NCBI GenBank assembly: GCA_030754655.1 | Contig: JASLZX010000008.1 | Location: 1 to 49,116 of the forward strand | DNA length: 49,116 nt | From: UBA8886 sp002731655 | GTDB taxonomy: Archaea; Thermoplasmatota; Poseidoniia; MGIII; CG-Epi1 | Direction of reading: 5' to 3' | Shown: positions 7,063 through 14,516 of the stretch, in pieces | Layout of the letters: the number at the start of each line of letters is the position of its first letter | Position numbering within the stretch: position 1 is the stretch's first letter | The notes under the pieces: model-generated | The model's database searches: none | What the model saw: the letters and a program-made list of their open reading frames with translations, nothing else | Told to the model about the DNA's origin: nothing | Position numbers and translations under genes: made by a program

Positions 7063-7938
7063 GTGCTGCCAAACCTGTTCCTCGCCGGCTTCCCCAAGGC
7101 GGGCACGACCTCGCTCTTCAGCTGGCTCGCTGCGCATCCCGAAGTATGCAGCGCGCGCCCCAAGGAGCCAGGCCACTTCCTGCCGCTGCGCTGGGGCGCC
7201 CCGCTCCCGCCGCCGGATTACGCGCGCAACTTCACGCACGCGCGGAGTGAGCGGTGGAGGCTCGACGGCACCCCCGGCCACGCCTACGGCGGCGGCGCGA
7301 TCGCTGAAGCTATCCGCGAGGCGTCGCCCGACGCGCGTGTCATCCTGCTGCTGCGCGACCCCATCGGGCGTGCCTTCTCGTATTACCGCTACCGGCAGTC
7401 GCAGGGTCGTCTGATGGGAGTCGACTTTGGCGACTATGTCGAGCGCTGCCTCGCGCTCTCGGAGGCGGAGCTGAGGCGGCGTGAAAACCAGGATCTGTTT
7501 GGCGTCGCGGGCGGCTGCTACGCGCGCTGGCTGTCGGATTGGCAGGTAGCTTTCGGCGACGCGCTGCGGGTCGAGTTCTTTGACACGCTGGTCGCCGACC
7601 CGGCAGCGCTGCTCACGGGCATCTGCGACTGGCTGGGCCTCGACGCGGGCGAAATCCTGCGCTCGCAGACCGGCGCCGAGAACGTCTCGTTGCTCTACCG
7701 CAGCCGCGCGGTGCAGCGGCTGGCGATTGCGGTCGACCATGGCTTCGCGCCGTTCTGGCGCTGGGCGCCGTGGAGCAAGCGGCTGCTCTCCGGTGCGCAC
7801 CGGATGCTGAACGCCAAGCCGCACCCCGCGGTGCTCGACGACGCGAGCCGGCGCCGGCTCGAGGAATATTACGCGCCGCACAACCGCGCGCTGGTGCAGC
7901 AGTTAAGCGACCGCGAGCTGCCGGGGTGGCTCGCATGA
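7063..7938 (+). CDS. PAPS-dependent sulfotransferase
   Basis: A 291-residue sulfotransferase-domain protein that would move sulfate from PAPS to a carbohydrate or other hydroxyl. The 5'-phosphosulfate loop Phe-Pro-Lys-Ala-Gly-Thr-Thr-Ser is at residues 10-17 with Lys12 catalytic. The 3'-phosphate motif Leu-Leu-Leu-Arg-Asp-Pro-Ile-Gly-Arg-Ala-Phe-Ser-Tyr-Tyr is near residues 95-108. This matches the heparan/glycan sulfotransferase type. The GTG start is supported by the shared TATA box. The stop overlaps the DHH gene start by 4 nt. Beside a flippase and a glycosyltransferase, the simplest reading is sulfation of a cell-surface glycan. Confidence 0.88.
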   Translation: MLPNLFLAGFPKAGTTSLFSWLAAHPEVCSARPKEPGHFLPLRWGAPLPPPDYARNFTHARSERWRLDGTPGHAYGGGAIAEAIREASPDARVILLLRDPIGRAFSYYRYRQSQGRLMGVDFGDYVERCLALSEAELRRRENQDLFGVAGGCYARWLSDWQVAFGDALRVEFFDTLVADPAALLTGICDWLGLDAGEILRSQTGAENVSLLYRSRAVQRLAIAVDHGFAPFWRWAPWSKRLLSGAHRMLNAKPHPAVLDDASRRRLEEYYAPHNRALVQQLSDRELPGWLA

Positions 7939-8885
7939 CCCACTACGACGTCTTCAACGGCGACGCTGACGGCATCTGTGCGCTGCAACAGCTGCGGCTG
8001 GCGCGCTCCCGCACGTCGACGCTCGTGACGGGAGTCAAGCGCGACAACGCGCTGCTGGCGCGCGTCAACGCGGGTGAGGGTGACACGGTAACAGTGCTCG
8101 ATGTTTCCTACCGCCGCAACGGTGACGACGTCAAGCGGCTGCTCGCTGCCGGCGCGCGCATCCGCTACATCGACCACCACGACCCGGGCGCCGTCGCCGA
8201 GCATTCACGGCTCGAGGTGCACATCGACACCGCGCCGCGGATGACTACTGGGTTGATTGTCGACCGGCTGTTGGTCGGCGCGCACCATCGCTGGGCCATC
8301 GTCTCAGCGTTCGGTGACAACCACCTGCGGCTCGCGACGCGGCTCTGCGCCGACGCGGGGCTCGCGCCCGGCGAGACCGAGGTGCTACGGCGGCTCGGCA
8401 TCGCACTAAATTATAACAGCTACGGCCTGCGCGTCGTCGACCTGCATGTCGCGCCCGATGCGCTCTACCGCGAGCTGGCGCCGTTCGCCGACCCGCTGGA
8501 GTTCGCGCGCCAGCCGCTCCCCGGCGAGTTGTGGGAGCGCTACCACACTGATATCGCCAGCGCCGAAAGAACCGAACCCTTGCTTGATACGCAGACCGTA
8601 GCTGCGTGGCAGCTGCCCGCCGAAAAATGGGCCCAGCGCATAGTTGGACCACTGGGGAACCAACTGGCTCAGGCACAGCGCCAGCGCGCACACGCGGTGC
8701 TGGTCAAGAACGGCGACGGCAGCTTGCGCGTTTCGCTGCGCGCGCCGCTCGAAGCGCCGGAGGGCGCCGGCACACTCTGCGCGCGGTTCGGCGGCGGCGG
8801 CCGGCCCAAGGCGGCCGGCATCGATGCGCTGCCCGACGGGGAGCTCGCGGGATTTCTCGAGGCGTTCCGCGCCGCTTATCGCTAA
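7935..8885 (+). CDS. DHH/DHHA1-family phosphoesterase
   Basis: A 316-residue cytoplasmic protein of the DHH superfamily. Metal motifs are in order: Asn-Gly-Asp-Ala-Asp-Gly at residues 8-13, Asp-Val-Ser-Tyr-Arg near 56, and Asp-His-His-Asp near 80. A C-terminal DHHA1 nucleic-acid or nucleotide-binding domain carries Gly-Gly-Gly-Gly-Arg-Pro-Lys-Ala-Ala-Gly near residue 290. Related proteins hydrolyse short oligonucleotides, cyclic dinucleotides or pyrophosphate-like bonds. Co-transcription with the sulfotransferase (ATGA overlap) raises the possibility of a pAp-phosphatase role removing the sulfotransferase by-product, as in NrnA, but that is inference. Confidence 0.87.
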   Translation: MTHYDVFNGDADGICALQQLRLARSRTSTLVTGVKRDNALLARVNAGEGDTVTVLDVSYRRNGDDVKRLLAAGARIRYIDHHDPGAVAEHSRLEVHIDTAPRMTTGLIVDRLLVGAHHRWAIVSAFGDNHLRLATRLCADAGLAPGETEVLRRLGIALNYNSYGLRVVDLHVAPDALYRELAPFADPLEFARQPLPGELWERYHTDIASAERTEPLLDTQTVAAWQLPAEKWAQRIVGPLGNQLAQAQRQRAHAVLVKNGDGSLRVSLRAPLEAPEGAGTLCARFGGGGRPKAAGIDALPDGELAGFLEAFRAAYR

Positions 8886-9143
8886 AACAGGGTGTCCCCC
8901 GGTCGTAACGGGCACCATCATTAGTCCGGGCCCTGACCCTGACCGGGCGACGTGTGCGACGCCTGGGTTGTCCCATCCATCACGAATCAGGCGGGGACCC
9001 TAGAGGCGTCATTTATGCGGCCGTTTGCACTCCACTTCATGTGTCGGCAGAGCCTTCGACAGCCGCCCGTTTCCATTGGCTGTAGCATATAATGGCTTCG
9101 GTTTTCCAGCGTCGCGCTTTAATCCGGGGGTGGATGGCGCCGC
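8886..9143. other. 258-nt non-coding gap, possibly structured
   Basis: No convincing ORF. Imperfect stems are visible: GGTGTCCC (8891-8898) with GGGCACC (8910-8916), and GCCTG (8961-8965) with CAGGC (8988-8992). A TATA-like GCATATAATGG lies near 9085-9094, a second, CGCTTTAATCC, near 9115-9122 serves the prefoldin gene, and a minus-strand CATAAATGAC lies near 9012-9020. A small RNA gene on either strand is possible, but I could not match it to a known RNA. Confidence 0.35.
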
Positions 9144-9608
9144 GTGTCCGATGACGAGGCGGAGCTGAAGCAGCTCGTGGATACGCTGGCGAAGGTCGAG
9201 CAGCAGGTGCGCGCGTGGGAGGCGCAGCTCGAGACGCTCGCCGCGGTGCGCGCCGAAATCTGGCAGGCGCGCACGACGCTAGACGGGCTGCAGGAAGAGC
9301 CCGAAGGGCGCGAGATGCTGGTCCCGGTCGGCTACAACACTTCGCTCTTCGCGACCCTCGGCTCGCAGGAGCGGGTGCTGACTGGGCTCGGCTCGCGCGT
9401 CTACATGGAGGCGCCACTCGAGCAGGCGCTCGAGCGGCTCCAGTCGCGGCTGGATGAGGTCGAGAAGGCGACGCGCGACTACCGCGAGTCGCTGGCGCAG
9501 TTACAGCAGCAGCACGCGCAGCTGCGCGAACGCGCCGAGGCGCTCTATGCGAAGGCCGAGGCGGCGAAGGAGGTCGGCTCCGACTTCCTGCTCCCGGGAG
9601 GTCGCTGA
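9144..9608 (+). CDS. pfdA: Prefoldin alpha subunit
   Basis: A 154-residue protein with the prefoldin alpha layout: an N-terminal coiled coil (residues 3-50, Glu/Gln/Leu heptads), a central beta-hairpin pair (Met-Leu-Val-Pro-Val-Gly-Tyr-Asn-Thr-Ser-Leu-Phe near 58-69, and Arg-Val-Leu-Thr-Gly-Leu-Gly-Ser), and a C-terminal coiled coil (residues 90-140). Prefoldin captures unfolded proteins and hands them to the thermosome. The GTG start is supported by a TATA-like CTTTAAT about 26 nt upstream. Its stop overlaps the ftsY ATG by one base; pfdA-ftsY linkage is a common archaeal arrangement. Confidence 0.85.
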   Translation: MSDDEAELKQLVDTLAKVEQQVRAWEAQLETLAAVRAEIWQARTTLDGLQEEPEGREMLVPVGYNTSLFATLGSQERVLTGLGSRVYMEAPLEQALERLQSRLDEVEKATRDYRESLAQLQQQHAQLRERAEALYAKAEAAKEVGSDFLLPGGR

Positions 9609-10567
9609 TGTTCAAGTCGCTGCGCGACCGCTTCCGGCGCGCTGGCAAGCAGGCGGAAGCCGAAATCGAGCCGCAGCTAGACCTGAGCTACGAGGCGTAT
9701 CGCCCCGAAGAGCGCGAGAAGGGCGCCGTGGTGCAGGCGAAGCATCTCGAGAACGTCATGTGGGAGCTGGAGCTGGCGCTGCTCGAGAGCGACGTCGCGA
9801 TGGAGGCGGTCGAGGCGCTAAAGGCGAAGCTGCAGCAGCGGCTGGTCGGCCTGCGCGTCGCCTCACGGGGCGAAATCGCACCGACCATCGAGAAAGCCCT
9901 CAAGGCGAGCCTCGTCGAGCTGCTCTCGCTCGAGAGCTTCGACCCGCAACGGCTGCTCGCCCGCGGCGACGGCCCGCTGGTAATCGCCTTCGTCGGAGTG
10001 AACGGTACCGGCAAGACGACGACCATCGCGCGGCTGGCGCACTGGCTGCAGGGGCAGGGGCGCAGCGTCGTCCTCGCGGCGGCCGATACGTTCCGCGCCG
10101 GCGCCATCGAGCAGCTGGAAATCCATGCTAACAAGCTGGGGTGCAAGTTCATCGCGCACCAGTCTGGCGGCGACCCGGCCGCCGTCGCGTTCGACGCGGT
10201 CGCACACGCGAAGGCGAAGCACCGCGACGTGGTTCTGATTGACACCGCCGGCCGGATGCAGACAAACACCAACCTGATGGACGAGATGGTCAAAATCCAA
10301 CGCGTTGCGAAGCCCGATTTAATCATGTTCGTCGGCGATGCACTCGCTGGCAACGACGCGGTCGAACAGGCGCGCAAGTTCCACGCCATGGTCGGCATCG
10401 ATGCAGTCATCCTGACCAAGCTGGATGTCGATGCCAAGGGGGGCACCGCGCTCTCGATAGCGAGCGCCATCGGTCGCCCCATCGCGTTCGTCGGCATCGG
10501 GCAGGACTACGAAGATTTGATGCCGTTCGACGCGGCGTGGATTGTCGAGCGCATATTCGCCGCATGA
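9608..10567 (+). CDS. ftsY: Signal recognition particle receptor FtsY
   Basis: A 319-residue SRP GTPase that docks SRP-ribosome complexes at the membrane. Motifs in order: NG-domain helices with a charged N-terminus, G1 Gly-Val-Asn-Gly-Thr-Gly-Lys-Thr-Thr-Thr near residues 131-140, Ala-Asp-Thr-Phe-Arg-Ala-Gly-Ala near 158, G3 Asp-Thr-Ala-Gly-Arg near 212, G4 Thr-Lys-Leu-Asp near 271, and the closing Gly-Gln-Asp-Tyr-Glu-Asp-Leu near 298. Gly-Val-Asn-Gly in G1 is FtsY-like rather than Ffh-like. The acidic A domain is short, as in many archaea. The SRP RNA gene is in the same window at 31.1 kb. Confidence 0.96.
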   Translation: MFKSLRDRFRRAGKQAEAEIEPQLDLSYEAYRPEEREKGAVVQAKHLENVMWELELALLESDVAMEAVEALKAKLQQRLVGLRVASRGEIAPTIEKALKASLVELLSLESFDPQRLLARGDGPLVIAFVGVNGTGKTTTIARLAHWLQGQGRSVVLAAADTFRAGAIEQLEIHANKLGCKFIAHQSGGDPAAVAFDAVAHAKAKHRDVVLIDTAGRMQTNTNLMDEMVKIQRVAKPDLIMFVGDALAGNDAVEQARKFHAMVGIDAVILTKLDVDAKGGTALSIASAIGRPIAFVGIGQDYEDLMPFDAAWIVERIFAA

Positions 10568-10908
10568 TAATTTACGAAGTCAACCTCACCGTCGACCCCG
10601 ATGTCGCCGACAAATACGCGGTGTGGCTGCGGTCGCACATCGCGCACATCCTCGAAATCGACGGCTTCCTCGGTGCCGAATGGCTCGACCGCGATGCCGT
10701 GGATGAAAATGGAGATAGCGAAAAAGTGCGCTGGACCATCCAGTATCGGTTGCGCGACCGCGCTGCGCTCGAAGCTTACCAGCGCGACCACGCGCCGACG
10801 CTCATCCACGAAGGGCAGGCGCGCTTCGGCGGCCGCTTCCGCGCCAGCCGGCGAGTGCTGGAGCCGATGAAAAAATTCAACCCCAACCGAAATACGGGTA
10901 GCGGATGA
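10564..10908 (+). CDS. DUF4286-like small protein
   Basis: A 114-residue soluble protein resembling the DUF4286 family (ferredoxin-like alpha/beta barrel dimers): Ile-Ile-Tyr-Glu-Val-Asn-Leu-Thr-Val-Asp opening, His-Ile-Ala-His-Ile-Leu-Glu-Ile-Asp-Gly-Phe-Leu, Val-Arg-Trp-Thr-Ile-Gln-Tyr near residue 57, and an Arg-Phe-Gly-Gly-Arg-Phe closing helix. ATGA overlap with ftsY shows co-translation. Its 3' end overlaps the convergent geranylgeranyl reductase gene by 32 nt. The function of the family is not established. Confidence 0.65.
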   Translation: MIIYEVNLTVDPDVADKYAVWLRSHIAHILEIDGFLGAEWLDRDAVDENGDSEKVRWTIQYRLRDRAALEAYQRDHAPTLIHEGQARFGGRFRASRRVLEPMKKFNPNRNTGSG

Positions 10909-12100
10909 CGTTGCGCAGGGCGCGGGCGACCGGCTTGCGCTTGCCGAGTCCGCCGGGGGTCACGCCGAGAAACAGGTCGGCGAAGATTTCGCACATCTTC
11001 GGGTCGCGGGTGCCGTAGTAGACCATCCGCTCGGGGAACTTCAGCGCCAGTTTGGCGAAGAACGACAGGTCGCGCAGCTCCTGCCCGAAAGCGTGCTGCC
11101 ACGCGCGGTGGTAGCTGTCGAGCGCCCGCTGCGAGAAGTCGCCGCTCGCGAGCGCCTGTTGGATGGTCTCGACTGCCAACTTGCCGGCGTGCATGCCGTA
11201 GTAGATGCCTTCGCCCGAGAGCGGTGAGACCATCCCGGCCGAGTCGCCGACAATCAGCGTGCGCTCCATAGTCGTCGCGCGCAGCGGCCCGCCGAGCGGC
11301 AGCGGTGCGCCCTTCACCGGTGGGTCCGGGTCGTTGGCGGGGAAGTAGCCGTCGTTGCGCAGCAGCTCCAGGTAGCCTTTCCAGATTTCGCGCACGTTGA
11401 TGGACTTGATGGTGCGGTTGTAGCCGCCGAAGCCGATGTTCAGGATGGTGTCCTTCGGGAAGACCCAGCCGTAGCCCTCGATGCCGGCCGGCCGGAAGTG
11501 GACCAGCAGCGACCGCTTGTCGCCGAAGGCGTGCTCCATGAAATCGCGCCCCACCTCGGGCTCCCACATCAGCGCGGTGCCGATTTCCCCGTCGTGCCAT
11601 GGCGCCACCCCGCGTTCCTTGCGCATCAGCTGTGCCAGCGGGTCGTTCGGCCCCATCGCGCCGACTACTACCTGCGCCGTAAGGTCGCCTTGCGGGGTCG
11701 TGACGGTGACACCGCCGTTGAAGTCGAAGCCGCTGGCGCGGGTGCCAGTGAAGACTTCCGCGCCGGCGTCGCGCGCCGCCTCGAGCAGCGCGTTGTCGAA
11801 GATTTCGCGCCGAATGTTCCACGGTGTTTGTGGCCCAAAATCGAAATCGATACGGTACTTCATCGACGGTGAGTAAAGTCGCACATCGTGTGAAGCGCAC
11901 TCGATGACCGGCTCGATGACCGGCTTCAGCTCCGGCAGTTCGCTGAGCACGCGCGGCGTCAGCAGCCCGCCGCACGCCTTGTCACGCGGGAACTTCGCGC
12001 GGTCAATCAGCGCGACGCGCAGCCCCGCCCGCGCGGCGTAGAAAGCGGTCGTCGCACCGCTCGGCCCGCCGCCGCAGACGACGACGTCATAGTCGCTCAT
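10877..12100 (-). CDS. Geranylgeranyl reductase-family flavoprotein
   Basis: A 407-residue FAD-dependent oxidoreductase of the geranylgeranyl reductase family, which in archaea saturates the isoprenoid chains of membrane lipids. The dinucleotide-binding motif Cys-Gly-Gly-Gly-Pro-Ser-Gly-Ala is at residues 9-16, the family Cys-Gly-Gly near residue 42, and the second FAD motif Gly-Asp-Ser-Ala-Gly-Met-Val-Ser-Pro-Leu-Ser-Gly-Glu-Gly at 285-298. ATG 12100 overlaps the cutA stop by 4 nt, so the upstream open frame to 12229 is not used. Substrate (archaeol precursor, quinone or other prenyl chain) is not determined by sequence alone. Confidence 0.88.
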   Translation of the reverse strand: MSDYDVVVCGGGPSGATTAFYAARAGLRVALIDRAKFPRDKACGGLLTPRVLSELPELKPVIEPVIECASHDVRLYSPSMKYRIDFDFGPQTPWNIRREIFDNALLEAARDAGAEVFTGTRASGFDFNGGVTVTTPQGDLTAQVVVGAMGPNDPLAQLMRKERGVAPWHDGEIGTALMWEPEVGRDFMEHAFGDKRSLLVHFRPAGIEGYGWVFPKDTILNIGFGGYNRTIKSINVREIWKGYLELLRNDGYFPANDPDPPVKGAPLPLGGPLRATTMERTLIVGDSAGMVSPLSGEGIYYGMHAGKLAVETIQQALASGDFSQRALDSYHRAWQHAFGQELRDLSFFAKLALKFPERMVYYGTRDPKMCEIFADLFLGVTPGGLGKRKPVARALRNVIRYPYFGWG

Positions 12101-12399
12101 GTTCCCTCGACCCAGTTGCGGAACGGCGCGTGCGATGCTTCCCACGGCAGCGCGACGATGGCGGGCAGGGAGTAGGGGTGGTTTTCCTTGATGAACTGCT
12201 CCAGCTGCGGCCATTTCTCGCGCCCGCACTTAAGCAGCAGCAGTTGCTCGGTGTCGTCGCGCAGCTCGCCCTCCCAGCGATACATCGTCCGCACCGGCCA
12301 GAAATTGACGCAGGCGGCAAGGCCTGCTTCGAGCGCGCCGCGCACCAGTTTTTCGGCGGTCTCCTCGTCGGGGGCAGTGGTGTAGACGGTGAGTGCCAC
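12097..12399 (-). CDS. cutA: Divalent-cation tolerance protein CutA
   Basis: A 100-residue CutA1-type protein, a very stable trimeric PII-like fold linked to divalent-cation tolerance. Conserved blocks: Thr-Thr-Ala-Pro-Asp-Glu-Glu-Thr-Ala-Glu at residues 7-16, Gly-Leu-Ala-Ala-Cys-Val-Asn near 26-32, Tyr-Arg-Trp-Glu-Gly near 40, and Glu-Asn-His-Pro-Tyr-Ser-Leu-Pro near 72. The GTG start is supported by the shared TATA box at about 12421. The coupling to the reductase downstream has no obvious functional logic. Confidence 0.9.
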   Translation of the reverse strand: MALTVYTTAPDEETAEKLVRGALEAGLAACVNFWPVRTMYRWEGELRDDTEQLLLLKCGREKWPQLEQFIKENHPYSLPAIVALPWEASHAPFRNWVEGT

Positions 12400-12418
12400 G
12401 CGCGGCGCATCCGGGGAT

Positions 12419-12428
12419 GCTTAAATAG
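12419..12428. promoter_or_regulatory. Shared TATA box (cutA / ribosomal protein operon)
   Basis: GCTTAAATAG reads as a TATA-like box in both directions: about 25 nt before cutA GTG 12399 on the minus strand, and 62-70 nt before the L7Ae ATG on the plus strand. The rightward transcript therefore has a leader of about 40 nt, unlike the leaderless neighbours. Confidence 0.5.
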
Positions 12429-12477
12429 GCCCCGTTTCGTGGCGCGCAGCCCCCGTGAATAATGAGGACTTCGGTCC

Positions 12478-12486
12478 GAAGGAGGA
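12478..12486 (+). promoter_or_regulatory. Strong Shine-Dalgarno of L7Ae
   Basis: GAAGGAGGA lies just before ATG 12490. It is one of few clear ribosome binding sites in the window and goes with the leadered ribosomal-protein transcript. Confidence 0.7.
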
Positions 12487-12489
12487 AAT

Positions 12490-12864
12490 ATGGCAAACCC
12501 GATTTACGTAACATACGAGGCTCCCAAGGAGTTGAGCGAGAAGGCGTATCTGGCCGTCGAGGCTGCACGCGACACCGGTAAGATCCACAAGGGCGCTAAT
12601 GAAGTCACGAAGCGCGTCGAGCGCAGCCAGGCCAAGCTGGTCGTGATGGCGCTCGACATCAGCCCGCCCGAAATCATGGCGCACATGCCGATGCTCTGCG
12701 CCGAGAAGCAGATACCCTACACCTACGTCCCCTCCAAGGAGGAGCTGGGCAAGGCGTCCGGCCTCAAGGTGCCGACCGCCGCGGTGGCGATTTCGAATAT
12801 CGGCAAGAAGAAGGCCTCGCTCGAAGAGGTCACGAAGGCGATTACCGCCGTGCAGAAGGCATGA
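12490..12864 (+). CDS. rpl7ae: Ribosomal protein L7Ae
   Basis: A 124-residue L7Ae/L30e-family protein, which binds kink-turns in 23S rRNA and, in archaea, in C/D and H/ACA sRNPs and RNase P. Family core: Gly-Ala-Asn-Glu-Val-Thr-Lys-Arg-Val-Glu-Arg near residues 35-45, Leu-Val-Val-Met-Ala-Leu-Asp-Ile-Ser-Pro-Pro near 50-60, and the Leu-Cys-Ala-Glu-Lys-Gln-Ile-Pro-Tyr segment. First gene of the conserved archaeal cluster L7Ae-S28e-L24e-ndk. ATGA overlap with S28e. Confidence 0.95.
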   Translation: MANPIYVTYEAPKELSEKAYLAVEAARDTGKIHKGANEVTKRVERSQAKLVVMALDISPPEIMAHMPMLCAEKQIPYTYVPSKEELGKASGLKVPTAAVAISNIGKKKASLEEVTKAITAVQKA

Positions 12865-13070
12865 TAGAGGGCGTTCCGGCGCAGGTAGTCGAGGTGCTGG
12901 GTCGCACCGGCATGCGTGGCGAGGCGAGCTCCGTAAAGGTGCGCGTGCTCGACGGCGATGACCGCGGCCGCATCATCCGGCGCAACGTACTGGGACCGAT
13001 TGAGGTCGGCGATATGCTGCTTCTGATGGACTCTTCACGAGAGGCGAAGGCGCTGGACCGCAAGAGGTAA
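12861..13070 (+). CDS. rps28e: Ribosomal protein S28e
   Basis: A 69-residue S28e protein of the small subunit, a single OB-fold-like domain. Diagnostic parts: Gln-Val-Val-Glu-Val-Leu-Gly-Arg-Thr-Gly at residues 7-16, Val-Lys-Val-Arg-Val-Leu-Asp-Gly, Arg-Ile-Ile-Arg-Arg-Asn-Val-Leu-Gly-Pro near 37-46, and a C-terminal basic Ser-Arg-Glu-Ala. Translationally coupled to L7Ae (4-nt overlap), with L24e starting 2 nt after its stop. Confidence 0.95.
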   Translation: MIEGVPAQVVEVLGRTGMRGEASSVKVRVLDGDDRGRIIRRNVLGPIEVGDMLLLMDSSREAKALDRKR

Positions 13071-13072
13071 TC

Positions 13073-13261
13073 ATGGCTGAACTTCGAAACTGTTCTTTCT
13101 GTGACAAGCGCATACTGCCCGGAACGGGCATGCTCTACGTCCGCAAGACCGGACAGACCTTCGATTTCTGTAGCTCCAAGTGCCGTCGGAACCTGATTGA
13201 GCTGAAGCGGGTGCCGGGGCGCACCGAGTGGACCGGGAAGGCCCGCAAGGCGAAGAAATGA
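13073..13261 (+). CDS. rpl24e: Ribosomal protein L24e
   Basis: A 62-residue zinc-ribbon L24e protein of the large subunit. Zinc ligands are Cys-Ser-Phe-Cys at residues 7-10 and Cys-Ser-Ser-Lys-Cys near 33-37. A basic tail (Lys-Ala-Arg-Lys-Ala-Lys-Lys) ends the protein. Sits in the L7Ae-S28e-L24e-ndk operon and overlaps ndk by 4 nt. Confidence 0.95.
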   Translation: MAELRNCSFCDKRILPGTGMLYVRKTGQTFDFCSSKCRRNLIELKRVPGRTEWTGKARKAKK

Positions 13262-13668
13262 GCGAACGCACCTACGTGATGCTCAAGCCGGACGCGGTGC
13301 GCCGCGGTTTCACCGGGCGCATCCTGCAACGCTTCGAGGACGCCGGCCTGCAGATGGCCGCGATGCAGCGACTCGCCGTGAGCGAGGCGCAGTCGAAGGC
13401 GCTTTACGCCGAGCACGAGGGCAAGCCGTTCTACGACAGCCTGCTCACCTACATCCACTCCGGGCCGGTCGTCGCGACTGTCTGGGAAGGGGCCGGTGCG
13501 GTCGCGCTGGCGCGCAAGCTGATTGGCACGACCGACCCCGCGCAGGCGGCGCCGGGGACCATCCGCGGTGATTTCGGGCTGGTGATGGATGAGAACGTGG
13601 TCCACGGCTCCGACTCGGCAGAGAGCGCGGAGCGCGAAATCCCGATTTTCTTTCCCGGGCTGGACTAG
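13258..13668 (+). CDS. ndk: Nucleoside diphosphate kinase
   Basis: A 136-residue NDP kinase, which exchanges gamma-phosphates between NTPs and NDPs through phospho-histidine. The active-site block Asn-Val-Val-His-Gly-Ser-Asp-Ser places catalytic His at 116, and the N-terminal Met-Leu-Lys-Pro-Asp-Ala-Val and Arg-Gly-Asp-Phe-Gly segments are intact. Last gene of the ribosomal operon. The translation initiation factor gene that often follows ndk in archaea is absent here; purQ follows instead. Confidence 0.96.
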   Translation: MSERTYVMLKPDAVRRGFTGRILQRFEDAGLQMAAMQRLAVSEAQSKALYAEHEGKPFYDSLLTYIHSGPVVATVWEGAGAVALARKLIGTTDPAQAAPGTIRGDFGLVMDENVVHGSDSAESAEREIPIFFPGLD

Positions 13669-13697
13669 CTTTTTACGGCTGCCACTATCGGCGGACG

Positions 13698-14516
13698 ATG
13701 ACTTCCCCGCAGGAGCTCAACATCGCGGTGCTGCGCATCGAGGGTACCAACTGCGAGGACGAGGCGGCAGCGGCGTTCAGTCAGCTCGGCTGCAACGCCG
13801 AACAGGTGCACCTGAAGCAGCTGCTGGGCGAGGCAAAGCCGCACTGCAAACTGGCTGACTACGACGCGCTCTTCCTGCCGGGCGGATTCTCCGCCGGGGA
13901 CTACGTGCGTGCCGGCGCAATCTTCGCCGCACGGCTGCGGGCGGGCTTGCGTGATTCACTCGATGAGTATATAAATTCCGGCGCTCCGGTCCTGGGGGTC
14001 TGCAACGGCTTCCAGATACTGGTCGAGACCGGTGCGCTGCCGGGCACTCCGGACGGCCTGAGCGAAGGCCCCGAGGCGGTGCTGCACACCAACGACTCGA
14101 ACCGTTTCGAAGCCCGCACGGTGATGCTGAAGGTCGAGGGCAATGGTGGCTCCCCTTTCACTTCGCACTACGCGCGAGGCCAGGTTATCGCAATCCCCAA
14201 CGCGCACGCCGAGGGAAAGCTGCAGCTGCCCGATGACCAGCTCGCGGCGCTCGAGCAGTCGGGGCAGGTGGCGTTCCGTTACTGTGACCCGGAAGGCAAC
14301 ACCGGCGCTGGCTACCCCTGGAATCCCAACGGCGCGCCCGGCAACATCGCCGGCATTACCAACCCGCGCGGCAATGTGCTGGGGATGATGCCGCACCCCG
14401 AGCGGGTGTTCCACGGCTGGCAGCACTCCGACTGGGCCAGCAACGGCCGCAACCCCGACGGGCCAGGCGACGGGCGGCCGCTCTTCGAAGGCGTCATTGA
14501 GCACCTGTGTCGCTGA
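13698..14516 (+). CDS. purQ: FGAM synthase glutaminase subunit PurQ
   Basis: A 272-residue class I glutamine amidotransferase that supplies ammonia to PurL in purine synthesis. Glutaminase nucleophile Cys102 in Gly-Val-Cys-Asn-Gly-Phe-Gln; catalytic His233 and Glu235 in Met-Pro-His-Pro-Glu-Arg. Pro-Gly-Gly-Phe-Ser-Ala-Gly-Asp-Tyr near residue 61 is specific to PurQ. Somewhat longer than the common 220-230 residues, with the extra length at 112-175 and the C-terminus. A TTTTTAC box about 25 nt upstream suggests a leaderless ATG start. Overlaps the next gene by 10 nt. purF is also in the window; purL and purS are not. Confidence 0.93.
   Translation: MTSPQELNIAVLRIEGTNCEDEAAAAFSQLGCNAEQVHLKQLLGEAKPHCKLADYDALFLPGGFSAGDYVRAGAIFAARLRAGLRDSLDEYINSGAPVLGVCNGFQILVETGALPGTPDGLSEGPEAVLHTNDSNRFEARTVMLKVEGNGGSPFTSHYARGQVIAIPNAHAEGKLQLPDDQLAALEQSGQVAFRYCDPEGNTGAGYPWNPNGAPGNIAGITNPRGNVLGMMPHPERVFHGWQHSDWASNGRNPDGPGDGRPLFEGVIEHLCR

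Noticed and set aside
5968..7881. 637-codon minus-strand open frame
   Set aside because: The part upstream of 7014 is the reverse shadow of the sulfotransferase gene, with no protein-like pattern. Only the 3' part is kept as the HprK-like gene.
8891..9005. RNase P RNA
   Set aside because: The conserved GAGGAAAGTCC-type and ACAGAAA-type blocks are not present on either strand.
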